Notes: generated from the sequence alone by a model not told the origin. DNA of 64,000 bases from Pseudotabrizicola alkalilacus (GCF_003443995.1 NZ_QWEY01000003.1:336858-400857), one strand, 5' to 3'; shown: positions 1 to 9,924, counted from the first letter of the stretch. Numbers and translations are program-made.

Positions 1-81
1 CTCGATCAGGGTGCGGGGATGGTGGGCCGGAAAGCGGGCGGCATCAAGAGGCGCGCGTGGCCAATCTGACCTTTTGATCAA
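1..81 (-). CDS. Possible 5' end of an unidentified gene, cut by the window edge
   Basis: An open minus-strand frame begins at a TTG codon (79-81), ten bases after the stop of the flavoenzyme gene, and runs off the window. It encodes about 27 residues beginning IKRSDWPRAPLD. The composition looks coding and the position suits a third gene of the peptidase-flavoenzyme operon. There is no ATG and no clear Shine-Dalgarno sequence. I do not recognise the protein. Confidence 0.3.
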   Translation of the reverse strand, partial: MIKRSDWPRAPLDAARFPAHHPRTLIE

Positions 82-91
82 AATTCAGGCG

Positions 92-1429
92 TCAGGCGAG
101 GGCCGGGCCGACCTGTGACGCACTGCCATCACTGAACCGCGACAGGCGAAAGCGCGACAGATCATGCCCGGTGGACCGCCCCATCACCAGATCAGCGATA
201 ACCCGTCCCATGCCTGGGCCAATGCCAAAGCCATGCCCGCTCATCCCGGTGGCGATGGTCAGGCCGGGGATAGGTGCATGATCAACGATTGGCACCACAT
301 CGGGCATGGTGTCGATCATCCCGGCCCAGGCGGATTTGATTTTCGGGCGGCCCAGACCGGGAAAGGCCTCAGCAAAACGGTCCTGCACGCGGGACAGGCT
401 GGCGGGGTTGGGTGCGGGGTTGAGGATGCGCATCGCCTCGAACGGGCTGGGGCCATCGCCCCAGCGGCGCGGGGTGCCCCAGGCGTCGGGAAAGCCCTTG
501 GGCGCAAGCGCGCGGAAATGAGTCGACCGGAAATCCTGTTTCAGAACCGGCAGATAGCGCGCAAAGCTGCGAAAGGCGTCGGGGCCGATGAAAAAGTCAT
601 GCTCCGCCCCCGGTGCCAGCGTATAGCCGCCATCCATCCGCCGGCGAAAGGCAAAGTGATCATCCGCAGCGGCACCCGGAAAAATCTGCGCCATCGGTTC
701 GGATTGCGCGACACTCGCCAAAACCGACAGCTGCGGGATCGTCACACCCTGCGCCGCCAGAAACAGCCGCGACCATGCGCCGCCCGCCACCACCACGCGG
801 GCGGCGCGCACCCGGCCCTGTTCGGTCACAACGCCCACGACAGCGCCTGCCTGCACGTCGAGGCAGCGCACGGCACAATGCTCCACGATGCACACCCCCG
901 CCTCTGCCGCGAGGCCCGCCAGCAACGGCACCGCGACAAAGGGCTCGGCCCGCGCGTCCGACGGCGTGATCATCCCGCCTTTCCACTGGGCGGATGTGCC
1001 AAGCAGCGCCGCGATCTCGTCGCGTGCCATCATCCGTGTGTCGACCCCGTTGGCCTGTGCATGGGGCAGAAACGACTCGTAGCCCTCCAGCGCGGTGTCG
1101 GAGTTGGCGAGATAGACCACGCCGGTCTGGCGAAACCCAAGTGCGTCGCCAAAGTGCTGCGCAAAGCCCTGCCACAGCCGCATCGACTCCACCACGATCG
1201 GCAATTCGTCCTTGTCGCGGCCCTGTTGCCGGATCCAGCCCCAGTTGCGGCTGCTTTGCTCAGCCGCGATCCGGCCTTTTTCGCACAAGACCACCTTTTG
1301 CCCGGCCTGCGCCAGATAATAGGCAGTCATCACCCCGATGATGCCGCCGCCCAGTACCACCACATCGGCAGCCTCTGGCAGCGGGCCGGGAAAGCGGATC
1401 GGCGATTGGAGTGTGATCGGAAAGGTCAT
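92..1429 (-). CDS. FAD-dependent oxidoreductase, D-amino acid oxidase (DAO) family
   Basis: This 445-residue flavoprotein probably oxidises an amine or amino acid in the cytoplasm. A Rossmann FAD-binding motif GGGIIG lies at residues 27-32 after a short leader, and the C-terminal GMSGHGFGIGPG segment is the second FAD-contacting stretch typical of DadA and glycine-oxidase relatives. Its ATG overlaps the stop of the upstream deacetylase by four bases (ATGA), so the two genes are translationally coupled. With a peptide importer divergent from the pair, a role in amino-acid or N-acyl amino-acid catabolism is likely. The substrate cannot be read from sequence. Confidence 0.85.
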   Translation of the reverse strand: MTFPITLQSPIRFPGPLPEAADVVVLGGGIIGVMTAYYLAQAGQKVVLCEKGRIAAEQSSRNWGWIRQQGRDKDELPIVVESMRLWQGFAQHFGDALGFRQTGVVYLANSDTALEGYESFLPHAQANGVDTRMMARDEIAALLGTSAQWKGGMITPSDARAEPFVAVPLLAGLAAEAGVCIVEHCAVRCLDVQAGAVVGVVTEQGRVRAARVVVAGGAWSRLFLAAQGVTIPQLSVLASVAQSEPMAQIFPGAAADDHFAFRRRMDGGYTLAPGAEHDFFIGPDAFRSFARYLPVLKQDFRSTHFRALAPKGFPDAWGTPRRWGDGPSPFEAMRILNPAPNPASLSRVQDRFAEAFPGLGRPKIKSAWAGMIDTMPDVVPIVDHAPIPGLTIATGMSGHGFGIGPGMGRVIADLVMGRSTGHDLSRFRLSRFSDGSASQVGPALA

Positions 1430-2586
1430 GACAGATCAGCCAGCAATTTTTCCATGAACGCCTGCCCGGCGTGAAACTCGGACAGTTCCAGATATTCATC
1501 GGCCTGATGCGCCTGCGCGATGTCGCCGGGGCCGCAGACCACCGCCGAATGGCCCGCCGCCTGAAAATGCCCGGCCTCGGTGCCGTAGCTGACGACATGG
1601 GTGGCGTTGTCGCCGGTCAGACGGCGCACCAGTGCTTCCGCTGCGCCCTGATCCTCGGGCACCAGCGGCGGCACGTCAAAGAACCGCTCAAGCAACACAT
1701 CCGCCTCGGGTCGTACCGCCTGCATCGCCGCGCGCAAGCCCGCCACCTCGGCCTCGAACGCTTGACACCAGTCTTCCGGAGCCTCCCCCGGCACCACGCG
1801 GAATTCCATCACATAGCGGCAATCGGCGGCGGTGATGTTATGCGCGGTGCCGCCCGAGATCATGCCGGTGTGCAGCGTGGTAAACGGCGGATCGAACAGA
1901 GCCGCCACCGCAGTTGCAGGCTGCGCCCGGTTTTCGGCGTTACGGTCGTTGGCCCACATGATCAGCCGGGCCGCCTCCATGATGGCGCTGACACCTTGGG
2001 GCAGCAACGAGGAATGCACCTCGAACCCGCGCACATGCACGCGGTAGCCCGCCCCGCCCTTGTGGCCATTCACCGCTTTCATCCGGCTGGGTTCGCCGAT
2101 GATCGCCAGTTCGGCTTTTGGCAACACGGCCTGCATGGCGGCAATCAGCGGGGGTGCGCCCATGCAGCCGGTTTCCTCGTCATAGGAAAGCGCAATCTGC
2201 AACGGGCGGCGAATCCCGCGCGTATGGGCCTCGACCAAGGCCCAGATTGCCAGCGCGTCAAACCCCTTCATGTCGCAGGTGCCGCGCCCGTAGAGCCGCC
2301 CGTCGCGTTCGGTCACCACCCATGGGTCTGAGGTCCAGACCTGCCCGTCCACCGGCACCACATCGGTATGCCCCGACAGAATCACCCCGCCCGCCACGGT
2401 CGGCCCGACATGGGCAAACAGCGCCGCCTTGCTGCGGTCCTCGTTCCAGTGCCGGTGCGCGGGGATGCCATGGCTGGACAGATACGCTTCGACCCAATCC
2501 ACCAGCGGCAGGTTGGTGTCGCGGCTGACGGTCGGAAAGGCCACCAGCTGATCAAGGATCTGGCGCGGCGAAAGTCGTTTTATCAT
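1426..2586 (-). CDS. argE: Acetylornithine deacetylase / M20-family amidohydrolase (ArgE-like)
   Basis: This is a zinc-dependent M20 peptidase-type deacetylase of about 386 residues that cleaves N-acyl groups from amino acids. Metal and catalytic motifs are visible in order: GHTDVVPVDG, GRGTCDMKG, YDEETGCMG and, near the C-terminus, GTEAGHFQAAG. The ATG at 2586 (MIKRLSPRQIL) is chosen because homology starts there; the frame extends upstream without it. The gene is first in a two-gene or longer operon with the flavoenzyme and is divergent from the oligopeptide ABC importer. That context suggests scavenging of N-acylated amino acids or peptides as much as arginine synthesis. Confidence 0.85.
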   Translation of the reverse strand: MIKRLSPRQILDQLVAFPTVSRDTNLPLVDWVEAYLSSHGIPAHRHWNEDRSKAALFAHVGPTVAGGVILSGHTDVVPVDGQVWTSDPWVVTERDGRLYGRGTCDMKGFDALAIWALVEAHTRGIRRPLQIALSYDEETGCMGAPPLIAAMQAVLPKAELAIIGEPSRMKAVNGHKGGAGYRVHVRGFEVHSSLLPQGVSAIMEAARLIMWANDRNAENRAQPATAVAALFDPPFTTLHTGMISGGTAHNITAADCRYVMEFRVVPGEAPEDWCQAFEAEVAGLRAAMQAVRPEADVLLERFFDVPPLVPEDQGAAEALVRRLTGDNATHVVSYGTEAGHFQAAGHSAVVCGPGDIAQAHQADEYLELSEFHAGQAFMEKLLADLS

Positions 2587-2785
2587 CGGGTCATCCTTGA
2601 TGCTGTTGCGGCAAAGGTGCGCCGCGAAATCAGGCAAGGTCAAGCCCGCAGCACCTGACGCAACGGAAGGGCGAACATGCCGCTTGCGGGATGAAGAAAA
2701 ATATCTAACACTTGGTCAAATTCCCGGCATGTCGGTGACATAAGACCGGAAAAACAAAGAAAAAGAACGACTTGGGGGTTACCAT

Positions 2786-3796
2786 ATGGCCGATGGGGCC
2801 ACGCCCGTCCTTGATGTCAGGGGGCTGAAGACCGTGTTCCGCACGCGCGGAGGCGAAGTGCATGCCGTCAATTCCGTAAGCTTCCATCTGAACCCTGGTG
2901 AACTTTTGGGCGTTGTCGGCGAAAGCGGTTCGGGCAAGTCGGTAACGATGATGTCGCTGATCGGTTTGCTGCCCTCGCCGCCTGCCGATGTGCGGGCCGG
3001 TACGGTGATGCTGGGCGGTCGGGATCTGTTGAAGATGAGCGCCGATGACCTGCGCGATGTGCGCGGTGCAAAGGTCGGTTTCGTGTTTCAGGATCCGATG
3101 ACCAGCCTTAATCCGGTGTTCACCGTCGGCAATCAGATCATGGAGCCGCTGATCCGCCACATGGGGCTGAACAAGAAACAGGCCCAGATCCGTGCGGCGG
3201 AGCTGCTGGCGTTGGTCGGCATCCCCGATGCGGCGGCGCGGCTGAAATCCTATCCGCACCAGTTCTCTGGCGGGATGCGGCAACGGGTTATGATCGCCAT
3301 CGCGCTGGCCTGCGACCCCGATGTGCTGATCGCCGATGAGCCGACCACGGCGCTGGATGTCACCATTCAGGCGCAGATCCTGGAGCTGGTCAAAGACCTG
3401 CGGCAAAAGCTGGGCATGGCGATTGTCTGGATCACCCATGATCTGGGCGTGATCGCGGGCATCGCCGACCGGGTGATGGTGATGTATGGCGGTCAGGTGG
3501 TCGAGCAGGCCCCGGTCAGGGAACTGTTTGCCAACCCGCAGCACCCCTATACCCGCGCCCTGCTGAAAACCATTCCGTCGCTGACCGGCGAGCGCGAGGC
3601 GCGCTTGCAGGTGATCGAAGGCCAGCCGCCGATTCTGAGCGGCGCGCCAACCGCCTGCCCGTTCCGCGCCCGCTGCGCCTATGCCTTTGCCAGATGCGAG
3701 GTTGAAAACCCCGAACGCCGCGCCATTGACGGCCGCGCCGTCGGTCAGGGCCATGATGTAGCCTGTCACTGGACGGCAGAGGTGGCCCATGCTTGA
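2786..3796 (+). CDS. Oligopeptide/dipeptide ABC transporter ATPase (OppD/DppD type)
   Basis: First ATPase of a peptide importer, 336 residues. Walker A GESGSGKS lies at residues 45-52, the ABC signature FSGGMRQR near 160, and Walker B with ADEPTTALD near 181. The C-terminal extension carries the oligopeptide-family Cys-containing segment ([14 protein letters not shown]). A G-rich Shine-Dalgarno stretch precedes the ATG, and the upstream intergenic region 2587-2785 should hold the promoter. The stop overlaps the next ATPase gene by eight bases. It is expected to energise the two permeases at 6691-8611. Confidence 0.93.
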   Translation: MADGATPVLDVRGLKTVFRTRGGEVHAVNSVSFHLNPGELLGVVGESGSGKSVTMMSLIGLLPSPPADVRAGTVMLGGRDLLKMSADDLRDVRGAKVGFVFQDPMTSLNPVFTVGNQIMEPLIRHMGLNKKQAQIRAAELLALVGIPDAAARLKSYPHQFSGGMRQRVMIAIALACDPDVLIADEPTTALDVTIQAQILELVKDLRQKLGMAIVWITHDLGVIAGIADRVMVMYGGQVVEQAPVRELFANPQHPYTRALLKTIPSLTGEREARLQVIEGQPPILSGAPTACPFRARCAYAFARCEVENPERRAIDGRAVGQGHDVACHWTAEVAHA

Positions 3797-4853
3797 TGCA
3801 AGCCCGAAACCCATTCCGCCGCTTGTACAGGTGCGCGGGCTCAAGATGTATTTCCCGATCTACACTGGCCTGCTGCGCCGTCACACCGGCGATGTCAAAG
3901 CGGTGGATGGCGTCAGCTTTGACATCATGCCGGGCGAAACCCTTGGGCTGGTCGGCGAATCCGGCTGCGGCAAATCCACCGTCGGGCGCGCGCTGCTGCG
4001 GCTGTACGAGATCACCGGCGGCAATGTGGTGATCAACGGCACCGATATTGCCACGTTGGGACCAGAGGCTCTGCGCAAGGCCCGCCCGCAGATGCAAATG
4101 GTGTTTCAGGACCCGCAAGCCAGCCTGAACCCGCGCATGACGCTGGCCGACATCATCGGCGAGCCACTGGACGAACACACCGACTGGAACAGCGACCGCA
4201 AACTCGCCCGTGTCTACGAGCTGATGGATGCGGTCGGCCTGAACCGCCGTTTTGCCAACCGTTTCCCGCATGAGTTTTCCGGTGGCCAACGTCAGCGCAT
4301 CGGCATTGCCCGCGCGCTTGCGCTGAACCCGCGCTTTATCGTCTGTGACGAGCCGATTGCCGCATTGGACGTGTCGATCCAGGCGCAGGTCGTCAACCTG
4401 CTGGAGGATCTGCAGGACAAGCTGGGCCTGACCTATCTGTTCATCAGCCACGATCTGTCGATGGTGCGCCATATCGCCGACCGGGTGGCGGTGATGTATC
4501 TGGGCCGGATCGCCGAATTGTCGCCCCGCGATGCACTCTATGCCCGCCCGTTGCACCCCTATGCCGAAGCGCTGCTGTCTGCCGTGCCGGAGCCTGATCC
4601 GACCCTTGCCCGCGCGCGTCAACGCATCATCCTGCAAGGCGACGTGCCCTCGCCCGCAAATCCGCCCAAGGGCTGTAACTTCTGCACCCGCTGCCCCAAG
4701 GCGTTTGATCTGTGCCGTCGGGTCAAACCCGAACTGGCCGAAGTAGAGCCGGGCCGCTTTGTCGCCTGTCACCTGTTTTCCGATACTGCTGCCGCCGGAT
4801 CAACCGGCGCATCCGAGGCCAAAGAGCGCAACCAACAAGGAGTCACTCAATGA
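3789..4853 (+). CDS. Oligopeptide/dipeptide ABC transporter ATPase (OppF/DppF type)
   Basis: Second ATPase of the importer, 354 residues. Walker A GESGCGKS, signature FSGGQRQR, and a Walker B region reading CDEPIAALD, where Ile replaces the usual Thr after Pro. The C-terminal Cys motif (CNFCTRCPKAFDLC) is typical of this family and may bind a metal or Fe-S centre. The ATG lies inside the 3' end of the preceding ATPase gene, and its own stop overlaps the binding-protein start by four bases (ATGA), so three genes are translationally coupled. Confidence 0.93.
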   Translation: MLDASPKPIPPLVQVRGLKMYFPIYTGLLRRHTGDVKAVDGVSFDIMPGETLGLVGESGCGKSTVGRALLRLYEITGGNVVINGTDIATLGPEALRKARPQMQMVFQDPQASLNPRMTLADIIGEPLDEHTDWNSDRKLARVYELMDAVGLNRRFANRFPHEFSGGQRQRIGIARALALNPRFIVCDEPIAALDVSIQAQVVNLLEDLQDKLGLTYLFISHDLSMVRHIADRVAVMYLGRIAELSPRDALYARPLHPYAEALLSAVPEPDPTLARARQRIILQGDVPSPANPPKGCNFCTRCPKAFDLCRRVKPELAEVEPGRFVACHLFSDTAAAGSTGASEAKERNQQGVTQ

Positions 4854-6550
4854 AACTGAAAACCGCCCTTCTGGGCGCTGCCGCCACTTTGGCCTTTGCG
4901 CCTGCCGCCTTTGCGGAACGCGGAGCCGATGGCAACGTCAAGGTTCTGTATTCGCAGGCCGTGTCGATCATGAACGCCTATCTGTCTTCGGGCACCAAGG
5001 ATGTCGAAGTGGGCAGCCTCGTGCTGGAGCCGCTGGCCGGGTTCGACAACGAAGGCAATGTAATCCCGCGTCTGGTCACCGAAATCCCGTCTGTCGAAAA
5101 CGGCGGCATTTCCGAAGATCTGACCACCATCACCTGGAAACTCACCCCCGGCCTGCTGTGGTCGGATGGCACGCCGGTCACGGCGGCAGATGCGGTGTTT
5201 TCCTATGAATACTGCACCCATCCCGAAGGCGGCTGCGCGCAGGCGGCGCGGTATGAGGGCATCGAAAAGGTCGAAGCCGTCGATGAGCTGACCGTCAAGA
5301 TCACCTGGACCGCGCCGAAGCCAAACCCGTTCACCGCCTTTGTCGGGGCCACCTCGCCGATCCTGCAGGCCGCGCAATTCGCCAATTGCCTTGGCACCGC
5401 CGCCCCCACCTGCACCGAGCAGAACTTCAAGCCGGTCGGCACCGGCCCGTTCATGGTCACCGATTTCAAAGTGAATGACGTGGTCGAACTGGCCGCCAAT
5501 CCGAACTACCGCGATGCGGCCAAACCGGCCTTTGCGACCATGACCGTCAAAGGCGGTGGCGACGCCGCCGGGGCAGCCCGCGCCGTGATGGAAACCGGCG
5601 AGTTCGACTACGCCTGGAACACCCAGATCAACCCCGAGCTGCAATCCCAGATGGAAGCCGGCGGCAAGGGCGTGTTCGTCTCTGCCTTCGGCACGCTGGT
5701 CGAGCGGATCGAGATGAACCTGACCAACCCCTCGCCCGATCTGCCCGAAGGCGAACGCTCGACCGCGAAGCACCCGCACCCGTTCCTGTCGGATATCCGC
5801 GTCCGGCAAGCCCTGTCCAAAGCCATTGACCGCAACCTGCTGGTCGAAGTCGGATATGGCAACGCCGGTCGCGCCACATGCAATCTGGTGCCTGCGCCAG
5901 CCCTTTATGCCTCGCCCAACACCGATTGCATTGAACAGGACATGGAGGGTGCCAAGGCCCTGCTCGATGAGGCAGGCTGGACAGTGGGTGCCAATGGCAT
6001 CCGTGAAAAAGACGGCAAGCCGCTGAAAATCCTGTACCAAACCTCGGTCAATGCCGTGCGGCAGGACTTTCAGGCGCTGGTCAAAGGCTGGTGGAATGAA
6101 CTCGGCGTTGATGTCGAGCTGAAGTCGATCGACGGTGGCGTCTACTTCGGCGGTGATCCGGGCTCGCCGGACACGTTCCAGAAGTTCTACGCCGACGTGG
6201 AAATGTACGCCAACAACTTTGATGGCACCGATCCCGAGCCCTATCTGGCGCAATACCTGTGCGACAAGGCGCCCAAGCCGGAAAACGGCTGGCAGGGTGA
6301 AAACGTCAACCGCTTCTGCGACCCGGCCTATGATGCGATGGTTGCCGAACTGGCCACGACCCGCGACATGGACAAGCGCGGCGAGATCGCCATTCGTCTG
6401 AACGAGATGCTGACCAAAGACAGCTATGTCATCGTGCCGCTGGTCGACCGTGGCCGTCTGTCGGCGCATTCCAACACGCTGGGTGGTGTGGTGCTGAACA
6501 CCTGGGATTCCGAACTGTGGAACGCCAGCGACTGGTTCCGCATCAAGTGA
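4850..6550 (+). CDS. Periplasmic peptide-binding protein of the ABC importer (SBP_bac_5 family)
   Basis: This 566-residue binding protein delivers substrate to the permeases. A Sec signal peptide spans residues 1-22 with probable cleavage after AFA. The ATG at 4850 is chosen because the signal peptide starts there and a GGAG-type Shine-Dalgarno precedes it; the open frame extends upstream without function. The body has DppA/OppA features (the RVRQALSKAIDR region, three to four disulfide-capable Cys pairs). Placing it between the ATPases and the permeases is less usual than SBP-first order. A strong inverted repeat follows immediately. Confidence 0.92.
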   Translation: MKLKTALLGAAATLAFAPAAFAERGADGNVKVLYSQAVSIMNAYLSSGTKDVEVGSLVLEPLAGFDNEGNVIPRLVTEIPSVENGGISEDLTTITWKLTPGLLWSDGTPVTAADAVFSYEYCTHPEGGCAQAARYEGIEKVEAVDELTVKITWTAPKPNPFTAFVGATSPILQAAQFANCLGTAAPTCTEQNFKPVGTGPFMVTDFKVNDVVELAANPNYRDAAKPAFATMTVKGGGDAAGAARAVMETGEFDYAWNTQINPELQSQMEAGGKGVFVSAFGTLVERIEMNLTNPSPDLPEGERSTAKHPHPFLSDIRVRQALSKAIDRNLLVEVGYGNAGRATCNLVPAPALYASPNTDCIEQDMEGAKALLDEAGWTVGANGIREKDGKPLKILYQTSVNAVRQDFQALVKGWWNELGVDVELKSIDGGVYFGGDPGSPDTFQKFYADVEMYANNFDGTDPEPYLAQYLCDKAPKPENGWQGENVNRFCDPAYDAMVAELATTRDMDKRGEIAIRLNEMLTKDSYVIVPLVDRGRLSAHSNTLGGVVLNTWDSELWNASDWFRIK

Positions 6551-6570
6551 TCTGACCTCAGGGCGCGTCC

Positions 6571-6660
6571 GGCACGAATTTTCTGCGAAAATTCCCCGGA
6601 TGCGCCCTTTTCCTTTCCGCATCCTCGTGCCGGCCTGAATTTTCGCAGAAAATTCGTGCC
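6571..6660. repeat. REP/BIME-like double inverted repeat between binding-protein and permease genes
   Basis: Two 24-base arms (6571-6594 and 6637-6660) are perfect reverse complements separated by 42 bases. Each arm contains its own hairpin, GAATTTTC-N3-GAAAATTC. A third inverted pair, GGATGCG/CGCATCC (6598-6604 and 6618-6624), sits in the spacer. The region can fold as one long stem or as nested hairpins. It lies just after the binding-protein stop and before the permease start, where a stabilising or partially terminating structure would give more binding protein than permease. Confidence 0.75.
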
Positions 6661-6690
6661 CGCCCGACTGTTGACCCGAGGCGTTGCCCC

Positions 6691-7698
6691 ATGCTCACCT
6701 TTACGATCCGTCGGTTGCTGATGGCCATCCCGACGCTTCTGTTCATCAGTCTGGTGATCTTTCTGCTGGTCGATTTCGCCCCCGGATCGCCGATGAGCCA
6801 GATCCCCCTGACCGTCCCGCCCGAAGTCCGGCTGAAGATCATCGAGGCCATGGGCGCGAATGACCCGCTGTTCGTGCGCTATCTGCTCTGGCTCAAGCAA
6901 TTCTTCTGGGTCGAGCCTCTGGTGCTGTTCGACACCCTGTTCGGCACCAGTCATGCGCATGGCATGCAGCGCATTGTCAGCTGGCAGTCGCGCAGCCCGG
7001 TAATGGACATCATCTGGCAGCGCCTGCCGCAGACGCTGTCGGTCGTGGGTTCTGCCTATGTGATCGGGGTGCTGATCGCGCTGCCGATCGGGATCTATTC
7101 CGCTTACCGGCAATATTCCTGGTTTGACCAGCTAGGCACCTTCATTGCCATGATCGGCTTTTCGGTGCCGACCTTCTTTACCGGCGTCGTGCTGATCCTG
7201 GTGTTTTCGGTCAATCTGGGCTGGTTCCCGTCGATCTATGACACCAGCCTGCGGGTTACGGACTGGGAGAGTTTTCTCAAACAGGTCAAGCAGATGGCGA
7301 TGCCGGTGGCGGTGCTGGCACTGTATAACGCGGCGCAGATCAGCCGCTACATGCGCTCGTCCATGCTGGACAATCTGGCGCAGGATTATGTCCGCACCGC
7401 CCGCGCCAAGGGCATGGCCGAACGGGTGGTGGTGCTCAAGCATGTGCTGCGCAACTCGCTGATCCCGGTGGTGACCGTGATCGCACTTGGCATTCCGACC
7501 ATCTTTGGCGGCGCCATCATCACCGAACAGGTGTTCAAGGTGAACGGGCTTGGCGCGCTGTTGATCAACGCCATCCACGGCTCTGACCTGCCGATGGTGC
7601 AGACCCTGACCTTCATCTTCGCGGTGCTCATCGTGATGTTCAACCTGATCGCCGACGTGCTCTATGGCATGCTCGACCCGAGGATCCGCTATGACTGA
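6691..7698 (+). CDS. Peptide ABC transporter permease (DppB/OppB type)
   Basis: Inner-membrane permease of 335 residues with an N-terminal membrane segment (FTIRRLLMAIPTLL), a long periplasmic loop and five further hydrophobic segments. The cytoplasmic EAA-type coupling loop is seen around YVRTARAKGMAER. It begins 140 bases after the binding-protein stop, across the large inverted repeat, and overlaps the second permease by eight bases. It forms the transmembrane channel with the next product. Confidence 0.92.
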   Translation: MLTFTIRRLLMAIPTLLFISLVIFLLVDFAPGSPMSQIPLTVPPEVRLKIIEAMGANDPLFVRYLLWLKQFFWVEPLVLFDTLFGTSHAHGMQRIVSWQSRSPVMDIIWQRLPQTLSVVGSAYVIGVLIALPIGIYSAYRQYSWFDQLGTFIAMIGFSVPTFFTGVVLILVFSVNLGWFPSIYDTSLRVTDWESFLKQVKQMAMPVAVLALYNAAQISRYMRSSMLDNLAQDYVRTARAKGMAERVVVLKHVLRNSLIPVVTVIALGIPTIFGGAIITEQVFKVNGLGALLINAIHGSDLPMVQTLTFIFAVLIVMFNLIADVLYGMLDPRIRYD

Positions 7699-8611
7699 TA
7701 TCAGCCACATCGAAAAACCCCGCAGCCAATGGGCGGATGTCTGGTCGCAGTTCAAGACCCACAAGGGCGCGGTGGCGGGCCTGACGGTGTTTGTGACGCT
7801 GATCCTGTTTGTCACAATCGGCCCGTTCATCTGGACCGTGGACCCGACCTATATCAACCCCAACGCCGCCGAGATGATCCGCACCCGCAACAAGCCGCCC
7901 AGCTGGCAGTTTCCGCTGGGCACCGATCAGCTGGGCCGCGACATGCTGGCCCGGATGATGAAGGGCGGACAGGTCTCGATCGCCGTCGGTCTGGTGGCGA
8001 TGGCGATCTCGATCCTGCTGGGCACGCTGGTCGGCGTTATGGCTGGCTATTTCAAACGGCTTGACGGCCCGCTGATGCGGCTGACAGACCTGTTCCTCGC
8101 CCTGCCGCTTCTGCCCTTGCTGCTGGTCATGGTCATGCTGTTCCGCGATCCACTGGCCCGCGCCATGGGGCCAGAGGCCGGCACCTTCCTGCTGATCGTC
8201 TTTGCCATCGGCGTCACCAGCTGGATGCAGGCCGCCCGCATCGTGCGCGGCGATGTGCTGGCGCTGAAAGAGCGTGAATTCGTGCTGGCCGCCCGGTCCA
8301 TCGGCACGCCCTCGCGCCGGATGATCCTGCGCCATATCCTGCCCAATGTGGTCAGCCCGATCATGGTATCGGCCACGCTTGGCATCGCGAGCGCCATCAT
8401 CACCGAAAGCGCCTTGTCCTTCCTGGGCCTCGGCTTTCCGCCTGATTTCCCGACCTGGGGGCGGCTTTTGTTCGACGGGGTGGATTACATCCAGCAGTAC
8501 CCCGAGCGGGTCATGTGGCCTGGCATCGCCATTTCGCTGACCGTGCTGTCGGTGAATTACATCGGCGATGGTCTGCGCGATGCGCTTGACCCGCGGATCA
8601 GGGGGCGCTGA
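7691..8611 (+). CDS. Peptide ABC transporter permease (DppC/OppC type)
   Basis: Second inner-membrane permease of the importer, about 306 residues. The ATG at 7691 (MTDISHIEKP) is chosen over an in-frame upstream codon because it gives the usual family length and an eight-base overlap with the first permease. The family N-terminal soluble segment, the periplasmic LGTDQLGRD motif and the EAA loop FVLAARSIGTPSRR are present. Last gene of the importer operon; no clear terminator was found after it. Confidence 0.92.
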   Translation: MTDISHIEKPRSQWADVWSQFKTHKGAVAGLTVFVTLILFVTIGPFIWTVDPTYINPNAAEMIRTRNKPPSWQFPLGTDQLGRDMLARMMKGGQVSIAVGLVAMAISILLGTLVGVMAGYFKRLDGPLMRLTDLFLALPLLPLLLVMVMLFRDPLARAMGPEAGTFLLIVFAIGVTSWMQAARIVRGDVLALKEREFVLAARSIGTPSRRMILRHILPNVVSPIMVSATLGIASAIITESALSFLGLGFPPDFPTWGRLLFDGVDYIQQYPERVMWPGIAISLTVLSVNYIGDGLRDALDPRIRGR

Positions 8612-8715
8612 CGCGACAAACCGCCTGTCTGGCTTGATGTCGCCGGGCACGCCCTTGTTTCGCGCCGGTCACCTGCATTACATATCGGTCAACGCATCTC
8701 ATGCAGGACCAAGCG

Positions 8716-9093
8716 ATGTCTCTCGACCGGATGACAGATCAGAGCGACGCCCCCCGCTCCGCGCAGGATGCGCAGCGGGGCGATGCCCTGCCACCTTCTG
8801 CGATGGAGGTGCAGGCCGCGACCGCCGCCAGCTTTCTCAAGGCACTCAGCCACGAAGGACGGCTGATGATCCTGTGCCACCTCTCCACCGGGGAAAAGAC
8901 CGTGACAGAGCTGGAACACCTGCTCGACAGTCGGCAAGCCGCCGTCAGCCAGCAACTGTCGCGACTGCGGCTTGACGGTCTGGTGTCCTGTCGGCGTGAG
9001 GGCAAGGCGATCCATTATGCGATCCATGACCCAAAGGTCAGCCGCACCATCGCGCTGATGTATGAGATGTTCTGCAAGCCGGGTCAGGACTGA
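8716..9093 (+). CDS. ArsR-family winged-helix transcriptional regulator
   Basis: Small DNA-binding repressor of about 125 residues. The winged helix-turn-helix is clear (TVTELEHLLDSRQAAVSQQLS followed by the wing RREGKAIHYAI). The classical ArsR metal-site motif CVCDL is absent, so arsenic or cadmium sensing is unlikely. The ATG at 8716 is preferred because AGGA lies eight bases upstream; ATG codons at 8701 and 8731 are alternatives. It stands alone after the peptide importer and before a convergent SDR gene, so its target is unclear. Confidence 0.82.
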   Translation: MSLDRMTDQSDAPRSAQDAQRGDALPPSAMEVQAATAASFLKALSHEGRLMILCHLSTGEKTVTELEHLLDSRQAAVSQQLSRLRLDGLVSCRREGKAIHYAIHDPKVSRTIALMYEMFCKPGQD

Positions 9094-9120
9094 AACAACC
9101 CTGAGCCCGGCGCAGAGGGC

Positions 9121-9855
9121 TCAGCCGCGCCCCAGATAGGGCATGTCGCGCGCCATGATGGTCATGAATGGCACATTCACATCCAGCGGCAGGTTCGCCA
9201 TGTGCAGCACCGCCTCGGCCACATGTACCACCGGCATCAACGGCTCGGGCCGCATCTCGCCGCTGGCTTGCGGCATGCCCGATGAAAACCCGGCCGTCAT
9301 CTCGCTGGCGGCGTTACCGATGTCGATCTGCCCGCAGGCAATGTCAAACCGCCGCCCGTCCACCGCTAGCGTCTTGGTCAGCCCGCTGACCGCATGTTTC
9401 GACATGGTATAGGGCGCGGAACCGGGACGCGGACGATCAGCGCTGATTGAGCCGTTGTTGATGATCCGCCCGCCCTGCGGGCTTTGCCGCCGCATCAGGC
9501 CAAAGGCCGCGCGGGCGCACAGAAACATGCCGGTGATGTTCACATTCGACAGCGCCAGCCAATCCGCCACCGCAATCTCGTCAATCGGTTTGCCGGGCAG
9601 CGACATGCCCGCGTTGTTGAACAAAACGTCCAGTCGCCCGAATTTAGCCTCCACCTGCGCAAAGCCTGCATCGACCTGCGCCGGATCGGTCACATCGGTC
9701 GGCAGGATCAGCGCTTCATGCGTGCCCGCGGTCTCGCGCAAAGCGTCTTCACGCCGCCCGACCAGTGCCACCTGCCAGCCTGCCGCGATAAACCCGCTCG
9801 CCGTGGCCCGTCCGATGCCGGACCCCGCCCCGGTGATCAGAATGCTGCGCTGCAT
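9121..9855 (-). CDS. Short-chain dehydrogenase/reductase (SDR)
   Basis: NAD(P)-dependent classical SDR of 244 residues. The cofactor motif TGAGSGIG is at the N-terminus, NNAG follows the fourth strand, the catalytic Ser is in NGSIS and the catalytic Tyr/Lys pair is in YTMSK. The start is supported by a GGGAGGG Shine-Dalgarno sequence just upstream. It converges with the ArsR regulator, leaving a 27-base gap. Substrate not deducible. Confidence 0.88.
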   Translation of the reverse strand: MQRSILITGAGSGIGRATASGFIAAGWQVALVGRREDALRETAGTHEALILPTDVTDPAQVDAGFAQVEAKFGRLDVLFNNAGMSLPGKPIDEIAVADWLALSNVNITGMFLCARAAFGLMRRQSPQGGRIINNGSISADRPRPGSAPYTMSKHAVSGLTKTLAVDGRRFDIACGQIDIGNAASEMTAGFSSGMPQASGEMRPEPLMPVVHVAEAVLHMANLPLDVNVPFMTIMARDMPYLGRG

Positions 9856-9924
9856 GATGGTCCCTCCCTCTTATCAAGGGGGAAAGCTTAGCGGTCGTTC
9901 CGCCCGGAGGCCAGACCGGGCGGC

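Noticed and set aside
8612..8700. Gap between the importer and the ArsR gene as a small RNA
   Set aside because: No promoter-terminator pair or conserved hairpin; TACATA near 8680 is at most a promoter element for the regulator.
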